A stretch of DNA of 64,000 bases from Neisseriaceae bacterium JH1-16 (lineage in GTDB: Bacteria; Pseudomonadota; Gammaproteobacteria; Burkholderiales; Chromobacteriaceae). The translations under genes and the position numbers were made by a program. Location of the stretch: positions 186,001-250,000 of the forward strand of contig JAPDNP010000002.1 of NCBI GenBank assembly GCA_025989215.1, given 5' to 3'. Below are positions 1 to 7,988 of this stretch, one piece after another; the stretch's first letter is position 1, and every line of letters begins with the position of its first letter. The notes under the pieces were generated by a model. The model did not search any database. It was given only the letters and a program-made list of their open reading frames with translations, and was not told the origin of the DNA.

Positions 1-544
1 GCTGCAGCTCCACCTGCAGATGGGCGCGGGTCAGCGCGTCGAGCGCGCCGAACGGCTCGTCGAGCAGCAGAATGCGCGGCCGGTTCACCAGCCCCCGCGC
101 GATCGCCACCCGCTGGCTCATGCCGCCGGACAGCTGGTGCGGATAGGCCTTCTCGAAGCCGGTCAGGCTGACCAGCTCGATATGCTGCGCGATAGTGTCG
201 CGCTTGTCCGCCTCGGACAGCGGGCTGTTCTCCAGCGCCAGCGCGACGTTCTGCTCCACCGTCAGCCAGGGGAACAGGCGGTGATCCTGGAACACGATGC
301 CGCGCTCCAGGCTCGGCCCCTTGACCGGCTGACCGTCGAGCAGGATTTCGCCGTCGAACTGGTCTTCCAGGCCGATCAGCAAGCGCAGCAGCGTCGACTT
401 GCCGCAGCCGCTGCTGCCGACGATGCTGATGAATTCGCCGGGTTGAATATCGAGGCTGATGTCTTCCAGCACCGACAGGGGCTGTCCCTTCACCGGGTAG
501 GACTTGTTCAGATGCTTGAGACTGAGGGTGCCAATGGCGCTCAT
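1..544 (-). CDS. ABC transporter ATP-binding protein, sulfonate/taurine type (partial)
   Basis: Energises import of a sulfonate-like compound with the two permeases encoded just upstream. About 181 residues are visible before the gene leaves the left edge, so the C-terminus is missing. Seen in order: Walker A GSSGCGKST (about residues 38-46), Q-loop FQDHRLFPW, signature LSGGMSQR, and Walker B ILLLDEPFGALDALTR. The FQDHRLFPW and GALD forms are typical of the SsuB/TauB/NrtD subfamily. The ATG at 542-544 is preceded by the purine-rich stretch GAAAGGAAA. It is the fifth and last visible gene of the leftward porin - binding protein - permease - permease - ATPase operon. The family is certain; the exact substrate cannot be read from the sequence. 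Confidence 0.9.
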   Translation of the reverse strand, partial: MSAIGTLSLKHLNKSYPVKGQPLSVLEDISLDIQPGEFISIVGSSGCGKSTLLRLLIGLEDQFDGEILLDGQPVKGPSLERGIVFQDHRLFPWLTVEQNVALALENSPLSEADKRDTIAQHIELVSLTGFEKAYPHQLSGGMSQRVAIARGLVNRPRILLLDEPFGALDALTRAHLQVELQ

Positions 545-564
545 GCGGTTTCCTTTCAGTACGG

Positions 565-1329
565 TTAGCGTGGGCGCCAGCGCAGCGTGCGCTGTTCCAG
601 CCGGGTGGCGACGGCATTGAGCAGCGCGCCGACCAGGCCGATCAGCACCATGCCGTACAGCACCCGGGCCATCTCGAAATGTTCGCGGCCGTCGATCAAT
701 GGGGTGGACACGCCGGGGGCCACCTTCAGGTAGTACTCGGCGCCGATGGTGCCGAGCCAGCTATAGATCAACCCCAGGTGCAGGCCGGCGAAGATCTGCG
801 GGCTGGCGGCGGGCAGCACTAGCCGCAGCAGGGTCTGACGTCGGCCGAAGCCGAACACCCTGGTTACTTCGGCCAACTCGCGGCGCACGCTCTTGATGCC
901 CTCGTAGGTGTTGAACAGCACCGGGTAAAAGGTCGCCAGCGCGATGAACACCAGCTTGGCCGGCTCGCCCTGGCCGAACCACACCGAGATCAGAGGTATC
1001 CAGGCGAACAGCGCCACCTGCTTGACCGCATGCAACGACGGTCCGGCCAGGCGATCGGTCAGCGGCGACAACGCCAGCAGCGCACCGATCACGAGGCCAG
1101 CCCCGGCACCGATAGCGAAGCCGGCCAGATCGCGTGCCAGGCTCGCCACCAGGCCCAGCGCCAGCTCGCCGCTGACGAACTGCTCGCGGGCGTAGGCCAC
1201 CACATCGAGCGGCGGCACCACCAGCCGGGTATCGGCCCAGCCCCAGTGCGCCGATGCCCACCACAGCGCGATCAGCAGCAGCGGCACTACCAGGCCGCGC
1301 GGGTCGAACTTGCTAATGTTTTGCGACAT
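565..1329 (-). CDS. ABC transporter permease, SsuC/TauC type (second permease)
   Basis: Inner-membrane subunit of the sulfonate-type importer, 254 aa, about six hydrophobic segments. The cytoplasmic EAA loop that docks on the ATPase is seen as EVTRVFGFGRRQTLLRLVLP followed by AASPQIFAGL. GAGG sits a few bases before the ATG. The gap to the upstream permease gene is only 10 bp, so the two are translated in series. It differs clearly from that neighbour (EVTRVFGFGR against EVARLYRFSL in the same loop), so the two are old paralogues and not a recent duplication. The pair may form a heterodimeric channel. Function by family is sure; pairing is inferred. Confidence 0.9.
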   Translation of the reverse strand: MSQNISKFDPRGLVVPLLLIALWWASAHWGWADTRLVVPPLDVVAYAREQFVSGELALGLVASLARDLAGFAIGAGAGLVIGALLALSPLTDRLAGPSLHAVKQVALFAWIPLISVWFGQGEPAKLVFIALATFYPVLFNTYEGIKSVRRELAEVTRVFGFGRRQTLLRLVLPAASPQIFAGLHLGLIYSWLGTIGAEYYLKVAPGVSTPLIDGREHFEMARVLYGMVLIGLVGALLNAVATRLEQRTLRWRPR

Positions 1330-1339
1330 CGTGAAGCCC

Positions 1340-2161
1340 TCAGTACGCGCTGTTGCGCCAGGTAAGCAGGTGGCGCTCGAGCAGTTGCAGGCCCTGATCG
1401 AGCACCAGTCCGACTACGCCGATCACCACCATCGTCGCCATCACCAGGTCCAGCTGAAACAGCTGGCGACCGTAGACCATCAGGTAGCCGATGCCCTCGC
1501 TCGAGGCGAGCAACTCCACCGCCACCAGCGCCATCCAGGCATTCGACAGGCCCAGGCGCAGACCATTGGCGAGGCTGGGCAAGGCGGCGGGCAACACCAC
1601 CTTGCGCACGGTGCGCCACAGGCTGAAGCGGTACAGCCGCGCCACCTCGAAGAAGCCGACCGGCACGTTGCGGATGCCCTTCATCGCGTTGATCGCCACC
1701 GGCACCATCACCGCCTTGGCGATCACCAGCACCTTCAGCGACTCCTCGATGCCGACAAACAGGATGAACAACGGCACCCAGCCGATCACCGGCACCAGGC
1801 TGATCGCCTTGAAGGTCGGCAGCAGATAGGCCTCGACGCGCGGCGACAGCCCCATCGCCACGCCGAGCAGCAGGCCGGCCGCACTGCCGGCAGCGAAGCC
1901 CCACAACACCCGCGCGAGGCTGATGCCGAGATTGCTGGCCAGCTCGCCGCTGGAATACAGCTCAAGCAAGCTGTCGAGCACCTGCGTCGGCGGCGGCAGC
2001 AGCTGGGGGCTTATCCATTGCTGCTCGGCGATCAGTTGCCACAGCAGCAACAGCCCCAGCGGCAGCAGTAGCGCCAACAGGCCGCGCGACAGTGCGGTCA
2101 GATAGCCGGCCAGTACCGGTGGCAAGCGCAGCGCGCTGACCGATCGGGGAATAGACGTCAT
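1340..2161 (-). CDS. ABC transporter permease, SsuC/TauC type (first permease)
   Basis: Inner-membrane channel subunit, 273 aa. It starts with a short cytoplasmic stretch, then a strongly hydrophobic segment (about residues 24-45, rich in Leu) and five more. The EAA loop reads EVARLYRFSLWRTVRKVVLP and continues ALPSLANGL, as in the nitrate/sulfonate/taurine permeases. It lies between the binding-protein gene (83 bp gap holding a strong hairpin) and the second permease (10 bp gap). The hairpin upstream would let the binding protein be made in excess over the membrane parts, as is usual for such operons. Confidence 0.9.
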   Translation of the reverse strand: MTSIPRSVSALRLPPVLAGYLTALSRGLLALLLPLGLLLLWQLIAEQQWISPQLLPPPTQVLDSLLELYSSGELASNLGISLARVLWGFAAGSAAGLLLGVAMGLSPRVEAYLLPTFKAISLVPVIGWVPLFILFVGIEESLKVLVIAKAVMVPVAINAMKGIRNVPVGFFEVARLYRFSLWRTVRKVVLPAALPSLANGLRLGLSNAWMALVAVELLASSEGIGYLMVYGRQLFQLDLVMATMVVIGVVGLVLDQGLQLLERHLLTWRNSAY

Positions 2162-2197
2162 GAAACACTCCAGCTAGACAGAAACGGAACCACCAGC

Positions 2198-2235
2198 CCC
2201 CTGCCGTTCGGCCAACCTTGGCCGAACGGCAGGGG
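2198..2235 (-). terminator. Intercistronic hairpin from two inverted TTGGCCGAA copies
   Basis: Arms at 2198-2215 and 2218-2235 are perfect inverted repeats of 18 bp around a 2-base centre. Each arm holds one copy of the dispersed word TTGGCCGAA (2207-2215 and 2218-2226). It stands 10 bases beyond the stop of the binding-protein gene, inside an operon, without a strong T-run. It therefore looks like a partial terminator or a 3' end stabiliser that raises the binding-protein level relative to the permeases. Confidence 0.75.
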
Positions 2236-2244
2236 CTCGCCGGC

Positions 2245-3315
2245 TTACAACTTGGCGTTGCCCTTCGCGTCCAACGGTTTCCAGTAGTTATCCAGCCCCT
2301 GCGACTTGAGCGCGTTGTTCAGGTACTTCGGCTCAAACCAGCCCTGCACGTCCAGGTTGCCGCGCAACAGCTTCAGCTTCTGCGCCTCGGTCACGCTGTT
2401 GCGAACGAGTGCGACGAAGTACTCGTCCAGCAGCGGGCTTTGCACTTCTTTCTGAGAGATGCCCTCCGCATCACGCTTGAAGGCACTGAACGGGGTACCC
2501 GACTTCGCCCACAGTTGGAACAGCGCGTTGCGGTTCTTGTCGTCCGAGGCCCAGGCGGCTTCCTTCACCAGCACGTTGACGATGCGCTGCACCACCTCCG
2601 GGTATTTCTTCTCGAACTCCTCGGTGGTGAATACATAACCCTGCATGTTCAGGCTCTGCGCCTGCGGGTCTTTGCGGGTGCTGTAGACCACCCGGGCCAC
2701 GCCACGATCCTCCAGGCTCAGGATGTTGCTGGAGCTCCACACCGCATCGACGTCCTTGGTGGTCAGCGCCGCGTTGCCGGTGGCGGTATCCATATTGATC
2801 GACTTGAAGTCACGCTCGGAAAGACCATGCTTGGCGTAGACCTTGCCGGCGGCCAGCTGCACCGCAGTGCCCTTGAACACCGCCACCTTCTTGCCCTTCA
2901 GGTCGTCGAGGCTCTTGACCGGCGAGTCGGGCGGCACCGCCAGGTACAGATTGGAGCTGCGACCGTTGGCCAGCAGCAACTTGGTCTTCAGACCGCCGGA
3001 CTTGCCGATGATGGCCGGCAGGTCGCCCTCCCAGAACACGTCGAGCAGGCCGTTGGCAACCGCCTCGTTCAACGCCGGGCCGGCACCGCGGAAGTTGTTC
3101 CACTCGATCTTGATGCCGTCCTTCTGGAACTCCTGCTCCAAGAGGCCCTTGATCTGCGCATTGGCAAACGAATTGCCGGCGCCGACCGGGCGGTTGCCGG
3201 TGCCAACCAGTGGCGAGCCGAGGCGGATTACCTTGGGCAGATCGGCGGCAAAGCTCGGGGCGACAACGGCCAGCGCCAGGCCGGCGAGAAACAGGCGTCG
3301 GGTCAGTGAGATCAT
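2245..3315 (-). CDS. Periplasmic substrate-binding protein, SsuA/TauA family
   Basis: Periplasmic receptor of the ABC importer, 356 aa. The N-terminus is an export signal (twin Arg at 6-7, hydrophobic core, cut probably after PSFAA near residue 24). The mature part begins with the strand LPKVIRLGSPLVG and carries the family block DVFWEGDLPAII and the VPPDSPVKSLDDLKGKKVAVFKG hinge region seen in sulfonate and nitrate binding proteins. It is the second gene of the operon, 23 bp behind the porin gene. The adjacent SfnR-like activator, the Mop protein and the TauD-like dioxygenase make an organosulfonate or sulfate ester the likely ligand. Ligand identity is inferred from context only. Confidence 0.88.
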   Translation of the reverse strand: MISLTRRLFLAGLALAVVAPSFAADLPKVIRLGSPLVGTGNRPVGAGNSFANAQIKGLLEQEFQKDGIKIEWNNFRGAGPALNEAVANGLLDVFWEGDLPAIIGKSGGLKTKLLLANGRSSNLYLAVPPDSPVKSLDDLKGKKVAVFKGTAVQLAAGKVYAKHGLSERDFKSINMDTATGNAALTTKDVDAVWSSSNILSLEDRGVARVVYSTRKDPQAQSLNMQGYVFTTEEFEKKYPEVVQRIVNVLVKEAAWASDDKNRNALFQLWAKSGTPFSAFKRDAEGISQKEVQSPLLDEYFVALVRNSVTEAQKLKLLRGNLDVQGWFEPKYLNNALKSQGLDNYWKPLDAKGNAKL

Positions 3316-3338
3316 CGAGATAGTCCTTATGCGTTAAG

Positions 3339-4826
3339 TCAGAAACCGAACTGGAACTGAGCCAGCAAGTCGTTGGTGGTGCGGTTGTTCAGCTGGTCGA
3401 TCGTGTGGTTCCAGTTGAGTTGGAACTTGGTGGTCTCGGCGAAGAACACGTTGAGGCCCAACGTGTGGATGTCGGAGCGGTCGCGCGTCACGTTCACATT
3501 CGGGTCGTAGCGGTCGAAGCGGTAGAACGGCTGATAGGACTTCGGCCACCAGTCGTCGAAGCGCCCCTGGGCGCGGTAGCCCTTCACGAACTGTTCGCCG
3601 ATGTTGTAGAACAGCGTGGCGGTATGGGCGACGCTGCGACGCTCGCCAATGCTGTAGTTCTGCACCGTGCCGCTGGCGGTGGCGTCGCGGCCGACGTTGT
3701 ATTCGTAGGTAATGCCGATCGGATGGTGGTTGTACGCCAGATCGAGGCCGTAACGGTCTTTGCGACCGGTGCCGACCAGGTTGTTGGCCGCACCGACGAA
3801 CAGGTTCTGCGTGCCCTTGTAGATCGACGCGCCCAAGGTCAGCTGGCGCAGCCAGGAGTTGTAGTCGGACGGCGGCGTAAACGCGATCCGGCCGATCCAG
3901 TCCTTGGCGCTGTTGTCGTCCGGCTTGTTCGGGCCGTTGCCGTTGACCGCGCCGAACGCGTACGAGAACAGTGGCGCGCGGTAGTTGTAGCCGTAGTCGA
4001 CGGTCGGCGAGACGTCGCCACGCAGGATCAGACCCACCTGGCGTCGTGCCAGGTCCATATTGCCCGGCAGCGTGTACTGGGCATTGTTGATGGTCGGCTT
4101 CAGGTCTTCGGTAGCCTGCACTTCCTGGGCATACGGCAGCAGCTGTTGGCCGAGGGTCAGGCCGGCGCGCGAGGTATCAGCGCTGATCGTCGGCAGGAAG
4201 TTGTAGGTCAGGCTGGCATCGAGCAGGTTGAGGAAGCTGTTGTTGGTGCCCTGCTGCGGCGAGGTACCGAAGCGCAGCGTGTAGTCGAGGTTGCGGCCTT
4301 CGTCGTAGTCCTTGTACAGGTTGCCGGTAAACGCCACCTGTACCGCGCCGAAGTCGAAGGTGCTGTGGCGGTTGTTGACCGCGTTGCCCTGCCCGGCCGC
4401 GCCCGAGGCGTTGGTGCCCTGGTCGCTGGTGGTGAACTTGGTCTGGATCACGCCGCTGACGTTGAGCGCGCGGTTCGACAGCGCGGTCTTGGTGTCGCGG
4501 TCGCGCTGTACCTGGTATTTGAAATTTTCCAGGTCGGCTTGCAGACCGTTGATGTCGTCGCGCGTCGCGTACTCTTCCGGCACACCGACCGGTGCCGGCT
4601 CGGTGGGCGGGTTGACGGCGGCGGTGGCCACCGGCGGTTTCGCGGTCTTGGCGGTGGCAGTCGGCACCGGCTTCTGCGCCTTCAGCTGCGTCTGCAGTTC
4701 GGCGACCGCTTGTTGCAGCGCCTTGACCTGCTGCTCCAGTTCTTCATTGCTGGCGGCCAGTACCGCCGGTGCGATCCCGGCCAATGCAAGCGCAGTCACC
4801 AACGCGCGTGGGGTCGATATGGTCAT
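3339..4826 (-). CDS. Outer membrane porin with N-terminal coiled coil (OprO/OprP- or DcaP-like)
   Basis: Probable outer-membrane channel, 495 aa. Signal peptide about residues 1-24 (cut after VLAA). Next comes a heptad stretch (about 26-50, EELEQQVKALQQAVAELQ) able to form a trimeric coiled coil, a Pro/Ala-rich linker (about 51-80), then alternating amphipathic strands to a C-terminal aromatic residue (QFQFGF), the signal for beta-barrel assembly. The ATG at 4824-4826 follows AAGGGA. It is the first gene of the ABC operon and lies about 75 bases behind a sigma54 promoter, so it is probably a dedicated uptake pore for the same substrate. The family assignment to trimeric anion-type porins is likely; selectivity is unknown. 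Confidence 0.8.
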   Translation of the reverse strand: MTISTPRALVTALALAGIAPAVLAASNEELEQQVKALQQAVAELQTQLKAQKPVPTATAKTAKPPVATAAVNPPTEPAPVGVPEEYATRDDINGLQADLENFKYQVQRDRDTKTALSNRALNVSGVIQTKFTTSDQGTNASGAAGQGNAVNNRHSTFDFGAVQVAFTGNLYKDYDEGRNLDYTLRFGTSPQQGTNNSFLNLLDASLTYNFLPTISADTSRAGLTLGQQLLPYAQEVQATEDLKPTINNAQYTLPGNMDLARRQVGLILRGDVSPTVDYGYNYRAPLFSYAFGAVNGNGPNKPDDNSAKDWIGRIAFTPPSDYNSWLRQLTLGASIYKGTQNLFVGAANNLVGTGRKDRYGLDLAYNHHPIGITYEYNVGRDATASGTVQNYSIGERRSVAHTATLFYNIGEQFVKGYRAQGRFDDWWPKSYQPFYRFDRYDPNVNVTRDRSDIHTLGLNVFFAETTKFQLNWNHTIDQLNNRTTNDLLAQFQFGF

Positions 4827-4912
4827 GCTGCATTTCCCTTGTTTTTAATGTCGTTGCATCGGCCGGCGGAGCGTTGCCACCGGCCTTATCGTTGGCTTTC
4901 GCATACCTATGA

Positions 4913-4927
4913 GCAGGAAGCATGCCA
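4913..4927 (-). promoter_or_regulatory. Sigma54 promoter of the porin-ABC operon
   Basis: On the minus strand the sequence TGGCATGCTTCCTGC matches the -24/-12 consensus TGGCACGN4TTGC at all but two positions, with correct GG-to-GC spacing. Transcription would start near 4901, leaving a leader of about 75 bases before the porin ATG. It agrees at 13 of 15 positions with the dioxygenase promoter at 7937-7951. Confidence 0.75.
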
Positions 4928-4998
4928 GGCGATATTTCAGGGGAAATCAGCGATGAAATGGTCGTTTTGCTGCGATCGCAGCATTCACCCTCGGCAGG

Positions 4999-5016
4999 CT
5001 GTCGCAATGGCGACAG
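4999..5016. promoter_or_regulatory. Candidate activator-binding dyad upstream of the porin operon
   Basis: CTGTCGCAATGGCGACAG is a perfect dyad with 7-bp arms and a 4-bp centre. Its centre is about 94 bp upstream of the -12 GC of the sigma54 promoter, a normal distance for a sigma54 activator site. A matching dyad stands at 7844-7861 before the dioxygenase gene. Additional half-sites of the type CGGCAG adjoin it (4993-4998). The rest of the 462-bp gap 4827-5288 holds a palindrome GCTGCGATCGCAGC (4969-4982), one TTGGCCGAA copy (5073-5081) and the tas terminator; I see no gene in it. Confidence 0.65.
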
Positions 5017-5240
5017 GGCCTGCTCAGCAGGCGGAAATGACGCGACCCCGCCTGGGGCGGGGCCGTTCGAACTTGGCCGAACGGCTTTGGCCAAGACTGG
5101 GAACAACAGGAAATGCAGAGGGCGAAACGGGGATAGTTCCCCGCATGCAATGACCCACGTAATGGACTTTCGACCTTACCGATCAAGGCACTTGCCCATA
5201 ACAATGGCCGAGTACGACACGGCGGCGTGATCGACCGGAC

Positions 5241-5265
5241 AAAAAATACCCCGCCGCAGCGGGGT
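5241..5265 (-). terminator. Rho-independent terminator of tas
   Basis: Stem ACCCCGC/GCGGGGT (5248-5254 with 5259-5265), 4-base loop, and a run of six T on the minus strand (5241-5246). It lies 24 bases beyond the tas stop codon. Confidence 0.85.
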
Positions 5266-5288
5266 GGGGTCGTCGAGCTGAACCGGGC

Positions 5289-6344
5289 TTACGGCGCCGG
5301 ATTCGGCCAACGGGCGTGGATGGCCTCGATCTGCGCGAGGATCTCGTCGGACAGCGTCAGCTGGATGCTGTCGAGGTTCTCCTGCAGCTGCGCAACCGAG
5401 GTCGCGCCGACGATATTGGCGGTGACGAACGGCCGGCTGTTCACATAGGCCAGCGCCAGCTGCACCGGACTCAGGCCGTGATGCTGTGCCAGCGCCACGT
5501 ATTCGGCGGTGGCCGCCTGCGCCTGCGGGTTGCTATAGCGGATGAAGCGGTCGAACAGCGTCAGCCGCGCGCCATCCGGCCGAGCGCCGTTCAGGTACTT
5601 GCCCGACAGCACGCCCATGCCCAGCGGCGAATAGGCCAACAGGCCGACTTGCTCGCGCTGACTGAATTCGGCCAACCCCACCTCGAAGCTGCGGTTGAGC
5701 AGGCTGTACGGGTTCTGGATACTGACCACGCGCGGCAGCCCCAGCCGCTCGGCGGCGGCGAGAAAACGTGACAGGCCCCACGGGGTTTCGTTGGACAGGC
5801 CGATGTAGCGGATCTTGCCGGCGTCGATGAAGTCCTTCAGCGCCGCCAGCGTCTCCACGATCGGCACGCTGTCGTCGGGCGCATCGTCCCAACGATAGCC
5901 CAGTTGGCCGAAGAAATTGGTGCGACGGTCCGGCCAGTGCAGCTGATAGAGGTCGACGTAATCGGTGCCTAGACGCTGCAGGCTGCCATCCAGCGCCTCG
6001 GCGAGGCTCGCCTTGTCGAAATGGTTGCGCCCACCGCGGATGTGGCTGGGGCGCTGCGGATCGTGAATCGGGCCGGCCGCCTTGGTGGCGATCAGCGCCC
6101 GCTGCCGGTTGCCGGGCGCGCTGCGCAGCCAGCTACCGACGATGCGCTCGGTTTCGCCCTGGGTTTCCGGGCGCGGCGGCACCGGATACATCTCGGCGAT
6201 GTCGATCAGATTAACGCCGTGATCGAGCGCCAGCTCGATCTGCTGATGCGCGTCCGTCTCGCTGTTCTGCTCACCCCAGGTCATCGTGCCTAGGGTGATC
6301 AGGCTGACCTTGATGCCGGTCGTACCAAGCGGGCGGTATTCCAT
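5289..6344 (-). CDS. tas: NADP(H)-dependent aldo/keto reductase, Tas type
   Basis: Cytosolic oxidoreductase of the aldo/keto reductase fold, 351 aa, about the length of E. coli Tas. Shared blocks include [15 protein letters not shown] (about 19-33), the catalytic region [20 protein letters not shown] (Asp48, Tyr53), LYQLHWPDR with the active-site His, and [18 protein letters not shown]. The physiological substrate of Tas proteins is not settled. Its ATG at 6344 lies inside the end of the sigma54 activator gene (46-bp overlap), so it belongs to the Mop - activator - tas transcript. It carries three TTGGCCGAA words (5302, 5667, 5904). Confidence 0.9.
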   Translation of the reverse strand: MEYRPLGTTGIKVSLITLGTMTWGEQNSETDAHQQIELALDHGVNLIDIAEMYPVPPRPETQGETERIVGSWLRSAPGNRQRALIATKAAGPIHDPQRPSHIRGGRNHFDKASLAEALDGSLQRLGTDYVDLYQLHWPDRRTNFFGQLGYRWDDAPDDSVPIVETLAALKDFIDAGKIRYIGLSNETPWGLSRFLAAAERLGLPRVVSIQNPYSLLNRSFEVGLAEFSQREQVGLLAYSPLGMGVLSGKYLNGARPDGARLTLFDRFIRYSNPQAQAATAEYVALAQHHGLSPVQLALAYVNSRPFVTANIVGATSVAQLQENLDSIQLTLSDEILAQIEAIHARWPNPAP

Positions 6345-7423
6345 TGAGGCTCCTTGTGAAAAGCAACGGTCGGCGACGGCAGCAAGCCGTGCCGTTTCAT
6401 CAGTGTACGCAGTACGTGGCGGGTCAGGCCAAGCCGGGCCGCCGCCTGCACCTGGTTGCCCCGGCTGGCACTCAGCCCCTGCTCGATCAACAGCCGCTCG
6501 ACCCGCTGGTGCACATCCGGCTCGGCCGAGGCGATCAGTTCGGCCAACTGTTCGGTCAGACCCGGCCAGCCGACCGGCACAGCAGCCGGCTCGGCCGCCC
6601 GACCGGCAACGACGCCACGCAAGGACAGGTGGCGCGGCTCGATCAGGCCGTGGTCGGCGGTCAGCAGAGCGCAGTGCAGCGAGTTTTCCAGTTCCCGGAT
6701 ATTGCCCGGCCAGGCATAGCCGAGCAAGATCGATTCGGCCGCCGCGCTCAACTGCGGGCGTGGCGCCCCGAGGCGCTGCCCATAATGACTGAGGAAATGC
6801 CGCGCCAGCGGCAGGATGTCGCCGGTGCGCTCGCGCAGCGGCGGCAGCCGCAGCGCGACGATATTAAGTCGGTAGAGCAGATCGAGGCGGAAGTGCCCGG
6901 CCGCCACCGCCTCAGCCAGATCGACATTGGTCGCCGACACCAGCCGGATGTCGAGCGGAATCGGCCGGCGCGCTCCGAGCCGGACCACCTCGCGCTCCTG
7001 CAGCACCCGCAGCAGCTTCACCTGCAGCGCCAAGGGCAGGTCGCCGACTTCGTCGAGAAACAGCGTGCCGCCGTTCGCCGCCTCGAACCAGCCCTCACGC
7101 CGTCCGGCCGCGCCGGTGAAAGCACCGGCCTCGTGGCCGAAGAACTCACTTTCGGCCAAGGTTTCGCTGATCGCGCCGCAGTTCACTGCGATAAACGGGC
7201 CACGCCGACCGCTCAATTCGTGCAGATGGCGCGCTAGCAGCTCCTTGCCGGTGCCGGTCTCGCCGCAGATCAGCACCGGCGCGTCGCTCGGCGCCACCCG
7301 CTCGGCCTGCGCCAGCAGCGCTTGCGAACTCGGGTCGGCGAACAGCAGCGCCTTGGCTCGGATCGACGGGCGCGTCTTGTCTTCCAGCGGCAGGGTCAGT
7401 ACGGTGGCGGTAGCGGGGGGCAT
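6299..7423 (-). CDS. Sigma54-dependent transcription activator, SfnR-like
   Basis: Enhancer-binding protein of 374 aa without an N-terminal sensory domain: only about 28 residues precede the AAA+ core. Seen: Walker A GETGTGKE (54-61), the sigma54-contact loop GAFTGA (100-105), Walker [13 protein letters not shown] (119-130), the arginine-finger region [10 protein letters not shown], then a C-terminal Fis-type helix-turn-helix (about 310-355). Lack of a receiver or GAF domain and the sulfur context match SfnR, which activates dimethylsulfone and sulfonate genes in Pseudomonas. Two matching sigma54 promoters with a common upstream dyad flank it (porin operon and dioxygenase), so these are its likely targets. 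Activity would be set by its amount, not by phosphorylation. It is read from the Mop gene, 35 bp away. Confidence 0.88.
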   Translation of the reverse strand: MPPATATVLTLPLEDKTRPSIRAKALLFADPSSQALLAQAERVAPSDAPVLICGETGTGKELLARHLHELSGRRGPFIAVNCGAISETLAESEFFGHEAGAFTGAAGRREGWFEAANGGTLFLDEVGDLPLALQVKLLRVLQEREVVRLGARRPIPLDIRLVSATNVDLAEAVAAGHFRLDLLYRLNIVALRLPPLRERTGDILPLARHFLSHYGQRLGAPRPQLSAAAESILLGYAWPGNIRELENSLHCALLTADHGLIEPRHLSLRGVVAGRAAEPAAVPVGWPGLTEQLAELIASAEPDVHQRVERLLIEQGLSASRGNQVQAAARLGLTRHVLRTLMKRHGLLPSPTVAFHKEPQWNTARLVRPASRSA

Positions 7424-7458
7424 GATGGCAACTCCTGGTGAACGACGGGATACGACAC

Positions 7459-7674
7459 TTACAGCTTGGCGATCGACACCTCGGTCGACTTGACGAAGGC
7501 GATCACTTCGCTACCCGGCTTCAGTTCCAGCTCCTTCACCGAGCGGGTGGTGATCACCGAGGTCACGATGCCGGCCGGCGTGCTGACGTCGATCTCCGAC
7601 AGCACCGGCCCTTCGATGATCTCCTTGATGGTGCCGCGGAACTGGTTGCGCACATTGATGGACTTGATGCTCAT
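7459..7674 (-). CDS. Single Mop/TOBE-domain molbindin-like protein (SsuF-like)
   Basis: Small cytosolic protein of 71 aa made of one Mop domain: the typical start [19 protein letters not shown], the [19 protein letters not shown] core, and the end [19 protein letters not shown]. Such proteins bind molybdate or tungstate oxyanions as oligomers. In Pseudomonas putida a similar protein, SsuF, is encoded with the sulfonate genes and needed for their use, which fits the context here. It is first gene of a leftward group with the activator, divergent from the dioxygenase. The ATG follows AAGGAAGGCAGCC. Confidence 0.85.
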   Translation of the reverse strand: MSIKSINVRNQFRGTIKEIIEGPVLSEIDVSTPAGIVTSVITTRSVKELELKPGSEVIAFVKSTEVSIAKL

Positions 7675-7762
7675 GGCTGCCTTCCTTTACGAGTGAGATG
7701 ACGGTCTGACCGCTGCCGGACACAAGGCAGATGTCATGGGAAATCACTCTACTCGCGCCGGT

Positions 7763-7799
7763 TTATTTCAAAAAATAATGAATATTCAGTTTGAAATAA
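7763..7799. promoter_or_regulatory. AT-rich inverted repeat in the ssuF-like/dioxygenase divergent region
   Basis: Perfect 10-bp arms TTATTTCAAA (7763-7772) and TTTGAAATAA (7790-7799) around an AT-rich 17-bp centre, in an otherwise GC-rich region. It lies about 90 bp upstream of the Mop start and about 140 bp upstream of the dioxygenase sigma54 promoter. It could be an operator, a bending site (IHF is encoded nearby) or part of the Mop promoter. Nothing else in the 314-bp gap 7675-7988 looks like a gene. Confidence 0.5.
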
Positions 7800-7843
7800 C
7801 AAAACAGACTATTGCTGTCTTTGCGGCAGCCTGCCGCGTTCGA

Positions 7844-7861
7844 CTGCCGCATTGACGGCAG
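7844..7861. promoter_or_regulatory. Candidate activator-binding dyad upstream of the dioxygenase gene
   Basis: CTGCCGCATTGACGGCAG has 6-bp perfect arms. It matches the dyad at 4999-5016 at 14 of 18 positions, and two of the four differences (T/C and A/G) are compensating changes in the arms. Its centre is about 98 bp upstream of the -12 GC of the sigma54 promoter. A second, closer-set pair of half-sites lies at 7823-7837. Confidence 0.65.
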
Positions 7862-7936
7862 CTCCCGGCTGCTTCGCTCTTAGCTCATCGCCACGAAACC
7901 AGCGCACAGCAGGGCCAGGACCCGATTTCGACCAAC

Positions 7937-7951
7937 TGGCACGCATCCTGC
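7937..7951 (+). promoter_or_regulatory. Sigma54 promoter of the TauD-like dioxygenase gene
   Basis: TGGCACGCATCCTGC differs from the consensus TGGCACGN4TTGC at one position. The start of transcription would be near 7963, about 25 bases before the ATG at 7989. Confidence 0.8.
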
Positions 7952-7988
7952 GTAAGAGCTCGTCATCGCAACCCGATGAGAACCGACC

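Noticed and set aside
4934-4959. ATTTC/GAAAT repeats near the porin sigma54 promoter as a copy of the 7763-7799 dyad
   Set aside because: Arms are only five or six bases and spacing differs; chance is a sufficient explanation.
3405-5153. 582-codon open frame on the plus strand
   Set aside because: Complement of the porin gene, which has a signal peptide, coiled coil and barrel end.
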